Counted from the stretch's first letter, positions 42,701-51,345 are shown. The stretch is 64,000 nt of DNA from Pempheris klunzingeri (GCF_042242105.1 NC_092017.1:15231932-15295931); one strand, 5' to 3'. Numbers and translations: made by a program. The notes: a model not told the origin generated them from the sequence alone.

Positions 42701-45700
42701 GGTGGAATAGAGGCGAACATTGTTGAAGATCCACTCCACATTGGCAACCACATAGTTGAGCTCACATGAGAATGTGGCAATGCCATCCTCCTCAATTTCC
42801 ACTGGCTCGAGGTGTTTAACCAACTTTAGCGTTTTGACTACAATGAAAAGGGGAAATTCTTTATTATTATCATTAATAAAAATAGTGAATATACAATTTC
42901 CCCCAAACCATGTTTAACCTACCTTTGACCTTAACATGTGCTGTGCTCTGTGAACCCCCAGCCATGCAGCGATACTGTCCTGCATCCATCCCTACCAAAC
43001 CATGAATGGTCAGCTCTGCACGCTTCCCTCCTGTCTTCATGCTGTACTTGTTTGAGGTCTTCAGAGCCGTACGACCTTTAAACCACCGCACCACCCTGGG
43101 AGAGGGGGTGAACTCACAGCTCAGAGTCACAGAGCTGTTCTCCTTCGCCTCAATGTCGTCCAAGTGGTGGGCGACCTGAAGAGGTCGTTCTAGGGAGAGA
43201 GATGTAAAGCCGCTTAATGAGATACCCCTAAAAATCTATGTCTCTATCTGGACAGATGTTTAAACAGATAATGAATGACAATATGATAAAACTGAGTTGT
43301 AATAACATAAAATATGCTTAGTTGTAGTTGTTGATAAAAATTGCACATTATAGCTTATAGCTACATGCAACTACATTGTAGTGTGTTATAAACCATTTAT
43401 GAAGTGTGTGTATACTGCTCATATATCTTAAATAGGGACACTTAAAGTAAAATTCTACCACAATAACAAAGTCCAAACTGCATTGCATTTAGTTTCTGCT
43501 GACTTTAAAATTGCTCTCCTCCACACTCAGACGAGGTTTAGGCGACTCACCATTGACGGTAAGCTGAGCAGTGGAGCGACTCTTGCCAGTTACAAAGAGA
43601 ACGGGGCCAGACATGGAGCTTTCTGTGGAGGTGAAACAGAGGCTGTGGAGGGTGCCCTCCCTGTTGATGTTCACTTCTGCGCAGGGCTCCAGCACCTCAC
43701 CGTTCAGGGTCCACCGTGGGGGCCTTCCTGATTTCAGGCTGGTCTCCACTTGGAACAGCGCTGGCTTTGGCTCCATCACCTCCACTGACTTCATCCCCCG
43801 CACTACAGTGATAGCCTGCTCTGCATGTACAGCCATGAAACAGATTACCACCACTGACAGTCCTGGCTTATAACATCACAAAAAGACACTCTTGATTTTA
43901 TAGTTTGAAACACATGTGCACATAAACATTATTCATGATGCAGTGTGTGTGGGTACAAGAATGCAAAACATGGTGACTGATATGATTACAGTGCCAGCAG
44001 CCATCTCACCCTCCACCAGAAGCTGACAAGAGGTTTTGTCATCTCCTGCATCACAGGTGTATGTGTCCTCATCTGAAGAGCAGACGTCGTCAATGGTCAG
44101 CTGCCTGTAGATGTCTTGGCTGATTAGTTGGTACTTCTTACTGGGAAGGAGCTCCTTCCTGTTCTTGTACCACTTGACCTGCGCATTAGGCCGTGACACC
44201 TGGCACTCAAGCAGACCCCGGTGGTGATACATGGCTACCTTGACCCTCAGAGGACGTACTATTTGGACTGGGAGCTCTGAAGAAGGGAGGAGCAGGCTGT
44301 AAACCTTATGTGACCAAATGGAGTCAGACATATTTCCTCCATAAATTCATGTTAAATGGTGGCATAAACAGTCTGGTGGCTCACCTTTTACAGTGAGAGT
44401 TGCATAGGATGAGACACGCTCTGCAGTGAATCTGATCTCTCCAGCATGTTCTGGCCTGACTGAGTTGAAGAGCAGGGTGTGGGTTTTACCTGCAATCAGA
44501 TCAAAGCAAAATGTACTGAATTTAAGCAGGTTTAATATTTTCTTTTCTAAGTTTTTATACCTAGGAACAGCCCAGTGCAACCACTATGACCACTCAAATA
44601 AAACATCTTGGCAAAGTTAAGTCTACAATGAAGCAAGCATTAAGGACCCTTAAGCTTTAGCTGTAAAAAAAACTGTGTGGTTCGTCTCTTACCCTGGTGT
44701 CTGATCTTGATGTTGTCCCCAGGTCGAATTCGGCAGTCATCTCTGTACCATCGACCATCCACATCCATCTGGTTGACTTCACAGAGGAAGTTAACAGGTT
44801 GACGCTCCACCGTGTCAACATCCTCCAGCTCCTTGTCTATGTAGATGTCCCTCGCTGTCAGACGATAACCAAACTATGACTTTAAACTCAGCTAAAGCAT
44901 CCAAACTGAATTTTATGGAATCTGCTTGTCAGATTGCTCTTTGATAGCTCTGTAATGACTTTTTGACAACACTTTGACAAATGTTTGAGTATTGTTTGTT
45001 CATTCATAAAGGTAATGTGGCGCTAATGGAGGTATTTAAGACTACTGAAAGTGCTAAAAAGACTTTACAGTCTACATGCTAACAGATCTGTAAGACTGTA
45101 CTTTGGTACAGCAGTGCTTTGAGCAAAATGCTTACATCAGAATGATAACATGCTTACTGTGCAATGATAATGCTAATATCTGGATGTTGACAACATATTA
45201 GCATATAAGCATAAAGGTATAACATTTACCATGTTTACTTTCTTAGTTTAGTGTATTAGCATGCTAACATTACAGCTGAGCCTGTTGGAAATGTCATTAG
45301 TTTTTGCAGGTTCATGAGCCAATATATGGATCAAATTAAAATTTTGACCTGATGATTGCTCTAGGTGAAAGGTCAGGGGATTAAAGTTATTACGGGACAT
45401 TCTCTGGGGACCAAAATTTCTTTTCAAGGAATCCGTCCAATGAGATATTTCTATACAAACCAAAAATGTCAACCAGCTGGTGAGGCTGGAGGGAAAGTCG
45501 GAGGATCATAAAAGTCACAAGGATTCATCCTGCAGGGACCATGAATGCCGGGACAAAATGTAGTCTGTAATGGTGGTGGTGGGTTGATTGACTAACTGAG
45601 AAACCTACGTAACCATCCTACAGTCCTAACATGACTAAAAAACATTTAAGTGTTATTTGTTTTTCTATTGCTTAGAGTAAGACTGTATAATGTATATTAG

Positions 45701-46417
45701 TCCTTTCTCTTTATTTTAAAAAACATCTTATTACTTATTTACTCATAATTGTATGAATTAGAAAATCTTTTTGGAAAAAGAAACATAATTTATTTTATTC
45801 ATTTTCTCCATCAAGTGAATTAGTCTGTTACCTGGTGTAGTAAGACAAGAGTGCAGTCACATTTTAATTACTTTATCCCATCATTTGAATGTTCTGGTCT
45901 TGGTCAGGTCTTGGCTTTCACCTGGATTAGACCTAACATGTCCTTTCTGATGGTCCCAAACAGATGCAGACTTAAGTACAGTGGCCATGGTAGCATCAGT
46001 CTATTGTACCACCTTACCTCTGACACTCAGTCTGCCTGAGGTCTGAATGTCGTTGGCCTGAAAAGAGAACAGTCCTGCATCTCCCAAAGCCACCCTGTTC
46101 AGTATGAGGGAGTGTTTCTTTCCATGCGTGCTGATGCGGCAGTTGGGCTTGGACTTAAGCTGCATCCCATCTCTGGCCCATATACCCTTGATATAGGCCA
46201 GGTTGAGTGTCACCTCAAAGGAGCAGCTTTCACACTCAGACACCTCCACATCCTCCAAGCCCTTCACCACGTGCAGACGGTTCTCTGGCACACACACAGG
46301 CAGAGCATTACAGATTTACAAGCTCATGTGCTTTGCATAAACCACGCTGAAATTTACAACTATGTGTGAAAACTTACTTGCAGCAGCTACTATTCCTCCA
46401 GGTTTATTGTCTCCCAT
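6880..46417 (-). CDS. obscn: Obscurin (giant sarcomeric Ig/RhoGEF/double-kinase protein), teleost co-ortholog
   Basis: Obscurins are giant muscle proteins that tie the sarcomere (titin, myomesin) to the sarcoplasmic reticulum and carry RhoGEF and kinase modules. Summed exons give 18,072 nt, a 6,023-residue product, in one frame from the ATG at 46417 to the TAA at 6880-6882. Domain order is leader, 34 Ig, linker with IQ, Ig, SH3, DH, PH, Ig-Ig, acidic segment, Ig, kinase 1, linker, FN3, kinase 2. This is the mammalian obscurin-B order from IQ onward, with losses. The family is fixed by the SH3 ([19 protein letters not shown]), the DH-PH, the IQ motif and the two C-terminal kinases with HLDIK and HLDLK catalytic loops. 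SPEG, the nearest relative, lacks DH-PH. The N-terminal titin-binding Ig region of mammalian obscurin is not in the window. I cannot tell obscna from obscnb. Blocks are described separately. Confidence 0.95.
9872..10357 (-). CDS. obscn: Obscurin FN3 domain before kinase 2 (two exons)
   Basis: Exons are 10235-10357 and 9872-10039. They encode one fibronectin type III domain: [20 protein letters not shown] in the first half, and [19 protein letters not shown] in the second with the typical F-strand and G-strand pattern. Mammalian obscurin has an FN3 in the same place. The second exon ends in a GC rather than GT donor (AAG|GCAAGA). The 5' limit could instead be 10348, because two acceptors are nine bases apart and both stay in frame. 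Confidence 0.88.
10459..12573 (-). CDS. obscn: Obscurin inter-kinase linker (large exon plus small basic exon)
   Basis: Exons 10839-12573 (1,735 nt) and 10459-10587 encode a low-complexity linker between kinases. It starts [19 protein letters not shown], which continues KRKWQ from the previous exon and is a known junction after obscurin/SPEG kinase 1. It then has acidic runs of Glu/Asp, many Ser/Arg-Pro sites and a [11 protein letters not shown] element also found in mammalian obscurin. The small exon is Lys/Pro-rich and ends in IPAFKKTK. The Ig domain that precedes FN3 in mammals is not encoded here: the small exon joins directly to the FN3 exon. Confidence 0.9.
12706..14711 (-). CDS. obscn: Obscurin kinase 1 exons
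   Basis: Exons in transcript order are 14624-14711, 14332-14532, 14164-14224, 13997-14074, 13728-13900, 13479-13505, 13224-13376, 12879-12924 and 12706-12783. Reading through them gives [18 protein letters not shown] (glycine loop), [10 protein letters not shown] (ATP lysine), [13 protein letters not shown] (hinge and helix D), HLDIKPDNILMV (catalytic loop), CDFGFCQEI (DFG intact), [48 protein letters not shown] and a regulatory tail [15 protein letters not shown]. All canonical catalytic residues except the HRD arginine are present, so an active kinase is plausible. It belongs to the titin/MLCK-like family. Confidence 0.93.
13479..13505 (-). other. obscn: 27-nt microexon in kinase 1
   Basis: The exon before it (13728-13900) ends in TG after DI, and the one after (13224-13376) starts with T CTG. 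Joining them directly would read DI-Cys-LV, losing the invariant Trp. A short segment with acceptor CTGTCAG at 13506-13512 and donor GTATGT at 13473-13478 restores [12 protein letters not shown] exactly in phase. It is too short for gene finders, which would normally miss it. Confidence 0.9.
14924..15454 (-). CDS. obscn: Obscurin Ig domain preceding kinase 1 (two exons)
   Basis: Exons are 15342-15454 and 14924-15092. They begin [18 protein letters not shown], continue to PKIQWYK, and the second exon holds [19 protein letters not shown] and ends in ELIVEEG. This is an I-set Ig with the DxGxYxC motif. Like its mammalian counterpart it sits immediately before the kinase run-in. An acceptor TTGGAG at 15093-15094 defines the second exon and keeps phase 0. 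Confidence 0.88.
15539..16017 (-). CDS. obscn: Obscurin acidic inter-domain segment (two exons)
   Basis: Exons 15909-16017 and 15539-15669 encode a segment without a recognisable fold: [16 protein letters not shown], then [18 protein letters not shown], and an acidic stretch [15 protein letters not shown]. Phases connect on both sides (G|AT upstream, G|CT downstream). It occupies the place of the longer unique region between the post-PH Ig pair and kinase-linked Ig in mammals and looks shortened. Confidence 0.75.
16018..17747 (-). other. 1.7 kb obscurin intron, no exon accepted
   Basis: I found no exon that fits phase 1 on both sides. The stretch contains scattered TGG/TAG-rich low-complexity sequence but nothing nameable. 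Confidence 0.6.
17748..19414 (-). CDS. obscn: Obscurin post-PH Ig pair (five exons)
   Basis: The first Ig uses exons 19301-19414 ([29 protein letters not shown]) and 18948-19115 ([18 protein letters not shown]). The second uses 18180-18282 ([18 protein letters not shown]), 17959-18088 ([23 protein letters not shown]) and 17748-17853 ([13 protein letters not shown]). Both are I-set domains with conserved Trp and YxC. The pair follows PH directly, as in mammalian obscurin. A second donor in the last exon (GAAG|GTAAAT at about 17724) would extend the exon slightly and was not chosen because it breaks phase with 16017. Confidence 0.88.
18390..18840. repeat. Decayed TAG/CAG-type trinucleotide tract
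   Basis: About 450 bp of obscurin intron are made of broken units such as GTAGTAG, AGTAGTAGC and GCAGTAG, with no long pure run. It looks like an old, expanded trinucleotide microsatellite that has accumulated substitutions. Confidence 0.75.
19674..21933 (-). CDS. obscn: Obscurin RhoGEF module: DH and PH domains
   Basis: Exons in transcript order are 21851-21933, 21432-21605, 21147-21306, 20914-21015, 20552-20716, 20022-20180 and 19674-19851. DH: the helix with [12 protein letters not shown], then [24 protein letters not shown], and [20 protein letters not shown], the most conserved DH helix. [35 protein letters not shown], and the C-terminal helix [12 protein letters not shown]. In mammals this module activates RhoA/RhoQ-type GTPases at the M-band. 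The 21147 exon ends in a weak donor, AAA|GTATTC, supported by reading frame only. Confidence 0.93.
22124..22324 (-). CDS. obscn: Obscurin SH3 domain (single exon)
   Basis: One 201-nt exon encodes an SH3 domain: [10 protein letters not shown] at the start (in place of ALYD), [19 protein letters not shown] and [11 protein letters not shown]. Position directly before DH is as in mammalian obscurin. Confidence 0.95.
22480..22982 (-). CDS. obscn: Obscurin linker between IQ-Ig block and SH3 (three exons)
   Basis: Exons 22910-22982, 22703-22797 and 22480-22592 encode a Pro/Glu-rich linker ([38 protein letters not shown], ending in [11 protein letters not shown]). In mammals three further Ig domains lie in this interval; none is encoded here. 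The motif SDYDTA before a Pro/Glu-rich stretch resembles a short mammalian obscurin segment between those Igs. Confidence 0.85.
23082..25325 (-). CDS. obscn: Obscurin large exon: K/E/P-rich linker, IQ motif and Ig
   Basis: A single 2,244-nt exon. Its first two thirds (about 23.9-25.3 kb) are highly charged and repetitive in Lys, Glu, Pro and Gln, with repeated phrases such as KPPVRSK and PVKP, and are probably disordered. At 23630-23676 is a calmodulin-binding IQ motif, [16 protein letters not shown], nearly identical to mammalian obscurin. An Ig domain follows (about 23350-23625; [26 protein letters not shown]), then a Pro-rich tail. No FN3 domain precedes the IQ motif, unlike mammals. The antisense open frames here are shadows of the biased composition. 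Confidence 0.93.
25442..29188 (-). CDS. obscn: Obscurin Ig cassettes 1-7 (recently homogenised tandem exons)
   Basis: Numbered from the 3' side, exons are 25442-25708, 25948-26214, 26458-26724, 27036-27302, 27694-27960, 28242-28508 and 28922-29188. Each is exactly 267 nt, starts after a shared first-codon base and ends with G of the next codon (phase 1-1). Each encodes one Ig of 89 residues. Six share nearly identical text, for example [20 protein letters not shown] and [11 protein letters not shown] or close variants; the 28922 copy is more diverged. They are I-set Igs of the elastic obscurin tandem region. Their similarity extends into flanking introns, pointing to recent duplication or gene conversion. 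Confidence 0.93.
27357..27456 (-). pseudogene. Dead partial Ig cassette between Ig 4 and Ig 5
   Basis: About 100 bp match the 5' part of the neighbouring cassettes: an AGCTCC start, a run equivalent to the ELQNV-EEGG region, then CELSKPGV. The match stops abruptly at about 27357, before the conserved Trp. One extra base after the PFF equivalent breaks the frame. It has no donor and cannot be a functional exon. It is best read as a truncated relic of tandem exon duplication. Confidence 0.8.
29338..37967 (-). CDS. obscn: Obscurin Ig cassettes 8-23
   Basis: Exons from 3' side: 29338-29595, 29712-29990, 30171-30440, 30987-31253, 31586-31852, 32148-32414, 32627-32893, 32992-33258, 33673-33939, 34602-34868, 35315-35590, 35767-36033, 36302-36571, 36695-36961, 37271-37537 and 37704-37967. 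All are phase 1-1, 258-279 nt, mostly 267. Each encodes one Ig, usually with TFKxxLxN at strand A, CELSK at strand B, W at strand C and DSGxYxC at strand F. Cassette 9 (29712) lacks the second Cys ([11 protein letters not shown]). Cassettes 13 (32148) and 17 (34602) are near-duplicates. Cassette 18 (35315) carries a three-residue insertion near SEEVFRG. Confidence 0.92.
37956..38000. repeat. 45-bp direct repeat, copy A (overlaps start of Ig 23 exon)
   Basis: This copy spans the 3' splice acceptor and first coding bases of the 37704-37967 exon. It matches 40176-40220 at 41 of 45 positions. All four differences are transitions. The two copies flank a 2.2 kb retroelement remnant and look like a long target-site duplication. 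Confidence 0.8.
38001..40175 (+). mobile_element. Decayed Penelope-like retroelement (PLE) in an obscurin intron
   Basis: The plus strand carries reverse-transcriptase fragments typical of Penelope-like elements, broken by stops and frameshifts. [10 protein letters not shown] lies at about 39115-39145 and runs into a G-run frameshift. [10 protein letters not shown] box at 39340-39366 is equivalent to the family's [28 protein letters not shown] follows. RYIDE at about 39697-39715 stands for the catalytic [21 protein letters not shown] lies at 39915-39960. I see no GIY-YIG endonuclease. The upstream part, 38030-38260, also looks like eroded element coding sequence. It lies antisense to obscurin and cannot be active. 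Confidence 0.75.
40176..40220. repeat. 45-bp direct repeat, copy B (contains decoy splice acceptor)
   Basis: This is the partner of 37956-38000. On the minus strand it retains the acceptor sequence CATGTTACCAG followed by AGAAACGTCCC, so it mimics the start of the Ig 23 exon. It is 84 nt downstream of the Ig 24 donor. Confidence 0.8.
40272..46284 (-). CDS. obscn: Obscurin Ig cassettes 24-34 (N-terminal part of array)
   Basis: Exons from 3' side: 40272-40544, 40831-41097, 41234-41500, 41622-41891, 42202-42468, 42574-42837, 42923-43189, 43551-43820, 44010-44276, a split cassette 44385-44489 plus 44693-44854, and 46018-46284. All are phase 1-1 overall. Two Ig types nearly alternate. Classical ones have YxC at strand F (41234, 42202, 42923, 44010). 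The others have a hydrophobic-x-Phe motif instead of the cysteine (40272 GTISFAAGG, 41622 GDVVFSIKD, 42574 SRVIFKAG, 43551 GPVLFVTG, 44385 GEIRFTAE, 46018 GLFSFQAN). Cassette 33 is the only one in the array interrupted by an intron. Confidence 0.92.
44855..46017. repeat. Interspersed teleost repeat inside an obscurin intron
   Basis: Between about 45110 and 45570 lies a dispersed repeat I recognise from perch-like fish. It has GCTAA/TAGCATGCTAACAT motifs, then ACAGCTGAG, AATTTTGACCTGATGAT, a GGTCAGGGGAT phrase and CATCCTGCAGGGACCATGAA. The class (DNA transposon or other) is not evident to me. The remaining intron is featureless and AT-rich. Confidence 0.6.
46378..46417 (-). CDS. obscn: Candidate first coding exon of this obscurin gene
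   Basis: The minus strand has GGG-ATG-G, a good initiation context, followed by [14 protein letters not shown] strong donor, GCAA|GTAAGT, ends the exon. Its phase (one base) fits the phase-1 start of the 46018-46284 Ig exon, forming a Lys codon. No Ig exon is seen upstream, so I take this ATG as the start. The frame stays open upstream of the ATG to an acceptor-like CCCAG at about 46437, so it could also be an internal exon. Confidence 0.5.
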
Positions 46418-49400
46418 CCCTCCTGCTCTTCTCTCAGTGTGACTGGGCAATCTTGTATGCTTTTTACAACAACTATCACAGAGGGGCTACAACTACAACA
46501 TGATAGTGAAATATATATCAGGTTATGGACCAGCTCAGAAAATAACTAATAATCTGTTTTATAATTTTCATAAAAGACATTCAGCCATAAAACCACCAGC
46601 TTCTACCGAGACATGCACTCCTTGTTCACAGTATCTGCCATTCAGCTTCTCTCAGGTAAAAATGGTAGCTGCTGTTGGTTTTGGACAAAACTACATATAA
46701 ACATATAAAACAAATTCCTCTCATGCTAATGATGTTGTAAACCACCACTTCCAGCATGGCAACATCGTATTCTATTGCATTGGATACACATGGCATCACT
46801 CCCATGTGGTTGATCCGTGTGGCGGCATTCCAGTCCTCCTCAGTAATAAAGAGCAGAGTAATCTCTGTCACCTCACTTGGCTGAGCTCAGCACCACCATT
46901 ATAGACTCAGCTGTGATGCCGCCTCCCTCAGACTGCATGCACTAAACTGAGAAGAAGGGGAAGCTTTAAAAAAAAAACAAACGAGAGGCCAAATAGGAAC
47001 TGCCAGTTCACTTCTGATTGATACGATATTTGAGATCATGAAACTCTTTTTGGAGGTTGACATAAAATTAAGTTTTTTGAAATACTCCAAGAGGAAAATT
47101 ATGACCTACTAGTTAGATTGACCTTTCATAATGCGTCACACAACTACACTGAGCCATTATCTAGATTTCCTCTGGGATCTAATAAATTACGATGAGTCCA
47201 ATGAGAGCATCTCCAAGTTGGCATGTGAAATGAATAAATCCAATGAAAAACATACATAAATGAAAAAAAAACCTTGAAACTTATCTTAATATAACTGTGC
47301 AGTACATGATTAATCATATTCAATTCAACACCGCATTCAATAGTGATTTTCTTCAGTTCCATCAAGGTATGCAAAGAAATAATGACAAGAAAAACTATCA
47401 CAAAAAACACAAGAATGTATCAGATCACATGCAGCAATGCACCCACCTTCAATTCGGGTGTTTTTCTAGAAAGAATAAATCCTTGCATGCCCTCTTGTCG
47501 CAATGATGGCAAAAAACAAAACACCTTCACCTGAAAAAAGAGCTGAATAAAACATCCTCCATGGCAACACATCTGTCCGAGCCCTGTCTTGTTTCTCACA
47601 AAGCCTTTAAGATTAACAACAAACGTTTAGCCAAAGGAGAGCATGCCCAGGTTTACAAGCTGCGTCCCAGTCCCCAAAGCAGACAGCCTATAGCGCTTTC
47701 TCTTTTTTCTTGCTTTGATGGAGCATAGTGCTGAACAGCTGACATATCTCTCCCCACATACTAACTTCCAAAATAGCCTTCTGTCAGTATGAGGGCAAAG
47801 ATAGCTTTGGCTTTAATGGTGTGAGACAACTCATGTCCAGCATCAGTGGAACTATGAAAAACAATCAAAATGTATACAATAGGCTTAGTGTGTTTGATGG
47901 TTTTCTGTGTGCATGAATGAGTGAGAGGCAAGCTCGCTGTAAATTACTTTAAAGCATCTCAGTAAGTGAGAGCTGAGTTGCCTCATGGTGCATGATGATG
48001 TAGGTGAGTACATGGTGTGTGCTGTCTGTAAATGAATATGTTGTTTTACACACAGTAAGATCCACGATCAGGTTGCCTGCACAGAGATCAAAGATCTCCC
48101 TCTCCAAAATGACCAGTGCAAGACAGAAATGGAGCATTTGGTGCATTATAAGGCTGATGTAGTGCACTGGCTGACTCTCACTGACTTTTGTGACTTTTAT
48201 TGTTCGTCAATTGACTGTGTGAGCTACTGGATACCTGAATTTTCCTCAGGGGATGAATATAGTGTCAGTCTAACCATCTATCTATGTAGTGAAGTCATGT
48301 GCTCTGACCCATAGCTGTCAGTGTGCTGAACCTGAGGTTAGAGAGATCAAAGTCTATGGATCTTCACAGGGAGTTTCCACCACTGCCGCAGTTAAAAGGT
48401 CACGAGACATTAAACAATATTGTGACACACATATCCTCTCTCAATAACACCCCGTCGGTGTTCCCATGTGAGGTCATTTGCTGACATCAGAGTAAGTGAT
48501 AGGGTGGCTACCCATGAAGGCTGAGCTTTCTGGAGGACATCAGACTAAAAAACACAGAAAACATTAAAGGTAACACTGCAGTGATAATATGTACATATCA
48601 ATTCTGCACAGCAGGGAAATGACGGTGCGCCTTCCTCTTGCTCCTCCTACACAAGCTCCTGTTGGGCTTTGTTTGCATTACAACAGCAACGTTGAAATTT
48701 GTGGGGTTCCCTCATCCAGACAGATAGACAGAACAAAGCCAGCACTACCCAGCATTGTGTTCGCCTCAGTTTGATAGACAGCTCCATGTGCTGCTGAGCA
48801 CTCTTAAGTCCAGTGAAACTTGACAGGATAATCTCTGCAATCCTGCTGGGGCACAAAAAACAACTTGTCGTCACCGAGAAGGGAATGGTGGCCCTCAGAA
48901 GCAAACCATTCTCACTTTACAGATCTCCAGTAGCCCGTTGATTATCGATAACGCTTTCAATAGTTTTCTTGGACATTTGAGTGGGATAGGATAAAGACTT
49001 TGCTTTTTTGTCCCCAACGGAACATGTTATATTGTTTTAAAGGTGTCTAGGAAAAGGCTCCAAATGATGCCCTGCTGTGAGGACAGCCGACAGACCTTGA
49101 AATGTGGGCTTTTATGTGTGTAGCACCCTATCGATGGTGCACATAGGCTAAAAATAGAGTAAAGTTAAAGGAACCAAGGCAATGTGAGGATGTGTTGAGT
49201 GAATTTAGAACTCGACAAAACAGCTGAACACTCCACCTAAGCCTCTGGATCCTTGTTTGGAAACAGCCCCCCTCTTGTGTGTCACATTTCCTCTGGTCCA
49301 GACTCTCTACACCTGACAGCGGTCATAAAAGAGGAATATAGAAATGCTCAACACATATATTCAATCACAAACATGTGCCTACAGTTGTCATCTGATCACC

Positions 49401-49794
49401 AGCGCAGACCAGGTGACCTAAACAGCCATTTGATCAAGGTGTTGTGTGTTTAACAACATAATGTTATTTCTGTTAGTAACATCCCAAATGTAGAATTCGT
49501 GATCGTATGTCATAACCAGGCAGCCATGGCCTGTAGTAAAATTCTGTATCACATTTTGCATGGATTCAGCTGCCTGTCCTGTTTCCTTAAGATGTTGACA
49601 TAATCAAGTAAGCATTGTGTTGAGTAGGGTTTTGTAGTAACAAGATTATCGACTTTACCACCCAACCACCCACAAGTACTGACGGTGCTCAGTCGAGCAA
49701 ATCTGTGATCTCTGTGTTACAATATCTTTGCCACAGCAAAGTAAAATGATTTTCAGGAAATTATTATCATATATACCTCAGAAAAAATACCAAT

Positions 49795-49910
49795 ACCGGG
49801 CCTATGTGACCCAGTGGTAGGTATGGACATACTTTGGACAGAGCCAGGTTAGCTGTTTCCCCCTGTCTCTAATCTCTATATTAAAATAAGCTAACTGGAT
49901 TCTGGCGGCA
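49795..49910. repeat. Dispersed perch-like fish repeat fragment
   Basis: The text GGACAGAGCCAGGTTAGCTG, followed by TTTCCCCCTGTCTC and AAAATAAGCTAAC, matches a repeat phrase I know from many percomorph genomes. The limits are approximate. Confidence 0.55.
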
Positions 49911-50022
49911 GCTCATGAGGAAGTGGACATAACTTCTGAGACTGTAAAGTGAAGCCATTCTTTGTGGAACAAGCGTCACTTCTGGTGCTTAAAAACCAAG
50001 ATGGCGAGGGCCAAGAAAATAA

Positions 50023-50075
50023 TATGGCAACGCCTGTAAAGCGGGACTCAAGGCTTCAAAGTGGCGGTACACAAA
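50023..50075 (+). repeat. 53-bp direct repeat, copy 1
   Basis: It begins ATATGGCAACGCCTGTAAAG and continues through CTCAAGGCTTCAAAG. It is nearly identical to 51293-51345. The two copies lie on either side of the inverted-repeat element at 50952-51281. Confidence 0.75.
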
Positions 50076-50951
50076 CCAAGCCCTGAGTCCAGATATAAAT
50101 TCATATTTGAAATGTAAATACGAAGATGGGATGACGCACACCAACAGAGGCAGCGCAACGAAAACGAGTCAAGCTGGGGCTTCCTCTATACCTGATATTG
50201 CACGCCGACTGAATCTGACAGCGGGGGGAACACCCTGCAGAAACTCAGCGGCTCAACTCGAGGCCTCTGTTGGTGAGGGACACCCGCTGCATCACCCCAT
50301 CTAAGGGAGCCAGGTTGACACCAACTCAGTGGGTTTTATCTTTTCAAAGTCTATTTACAATCTTCCGTATGAGAATTGGTGACATCATCTGTGAGGTCAC
50401 TAATCCAACAAACTGTGACATCATCTGTGAAGTCACAGAAGAGGTCAATGCTTTAACACAACAAAAGACTATGGCTGTATTGGAAATGGTATACTGTACT
50501 GGCAGTTTGTATTGAATAGGCCAAAATGTAGTCTGTCTTATACAGTTTGCAAACAAAAGCAAAATCTGCAGCATGCATGGGACCAGTCTACTTCACCTAC
50601 TGTGTCCCACAATGCAATGCGTTTACCGTTGTATGAACAGAGGCGTTTCAGAAAGCTATGTAAATTTTGACTTATTTCTCCTGAGCAGTCCACCAAAAGC
50701 TGTTAATGAGGGAATTTCAGGCGAGAAATATGCAATTCAGCTGCTGAACATTCACTTATATTAGATTTACAAGGCCGAATTTAAGTGCTTGTTCCGACTT
50801 TCGTCCGGCTGCTTTCTTGGCCGCTAGCCTATTAGCTTACTAGTGGAATTTCCCATAGAGGTTAGAGAGCTAGCCAACATTAGCTTGCAGTTTACTGCAT
50901 GCAGCCTGTGGCTGTACTGAACGTACCATGTGTAAGTTGTTTCCTTCCATA

Positions 50952-51281
50952 CAGTGGCCGGGAGGTGCAAAACAATTTTACAATACAAGAAACACTTTTA
51001 CAAAGCTGGAGACAAATTTACATTTTAGAAAACATTTTTACAAATCAGAAAACAAAATTACATTGCCATAACACATTTACAAGTCCTGAGACAAATTTAC
51101 ATTTGAGAAAACAAATTTACAAGACGTGAAACACTTTTACAAACGCCGAGACAAATTTACAAGTAACTTTTTCAACCGGAAAGGGAATGTACCGCGTTAA
51201 TCGGCTCATATGTTCGCCACAAAACGGGCTAAAGACCGTTGACCGCCGTCCATCGTTTTGTTTTGCACCTCCCGGCCACCG
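50952..51281. mobile_element. Small non-autonomous DNA transposon (MITE-like) with inverted repeats
   Basis: The left end, CAGTGGCCGGGAGGTGCAAA plus ACAA, is repeated inverted at 51258-51281 with one mismatch in 24 bp. A TA dinucleotide flanks each side (50950-50951 and 51282-51283), which fits a TA target duplication. The element is 330 bp and encodes no transposase. The superfamily is uncertain. Confidence 0.8.
50976..51165. repeat. Imperfect minisatellite inside the MITE
   Basis: About ten units of 18-20 bp with the core TTTACAA followed by a variable GAGACAAA or GAAACAC. This explains the apparent regularity of the interior of the element. Confidence 0.7.
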
Positions 51282-51292
51282 TACTTCCACGA

Positions 51293-51345
51293 TATGGCGA
51301 CGCCTGTAAAGCGGGATTCAAGGCTTCAAAGTTCCGGTCCTCAAA
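51293..51345 (+). repeat. 53-bp direct repeat, copy 2
   Basis: It begins ATATGGCGACGCCTGTAAAG and matches 50023-50075 with a few substitutions. It starts 12 bp right of the MITE, so it probably belongs to a second, separate dispersed repeat. Confidence 0.75.

Noticed and set aside
25442..46284. Many plus-strand open frames opposite the Ig exons
   Set aside because: They recur in the same offset over every Ig cassette and reflect antisense reading of conserved Ig codons, not real genes.
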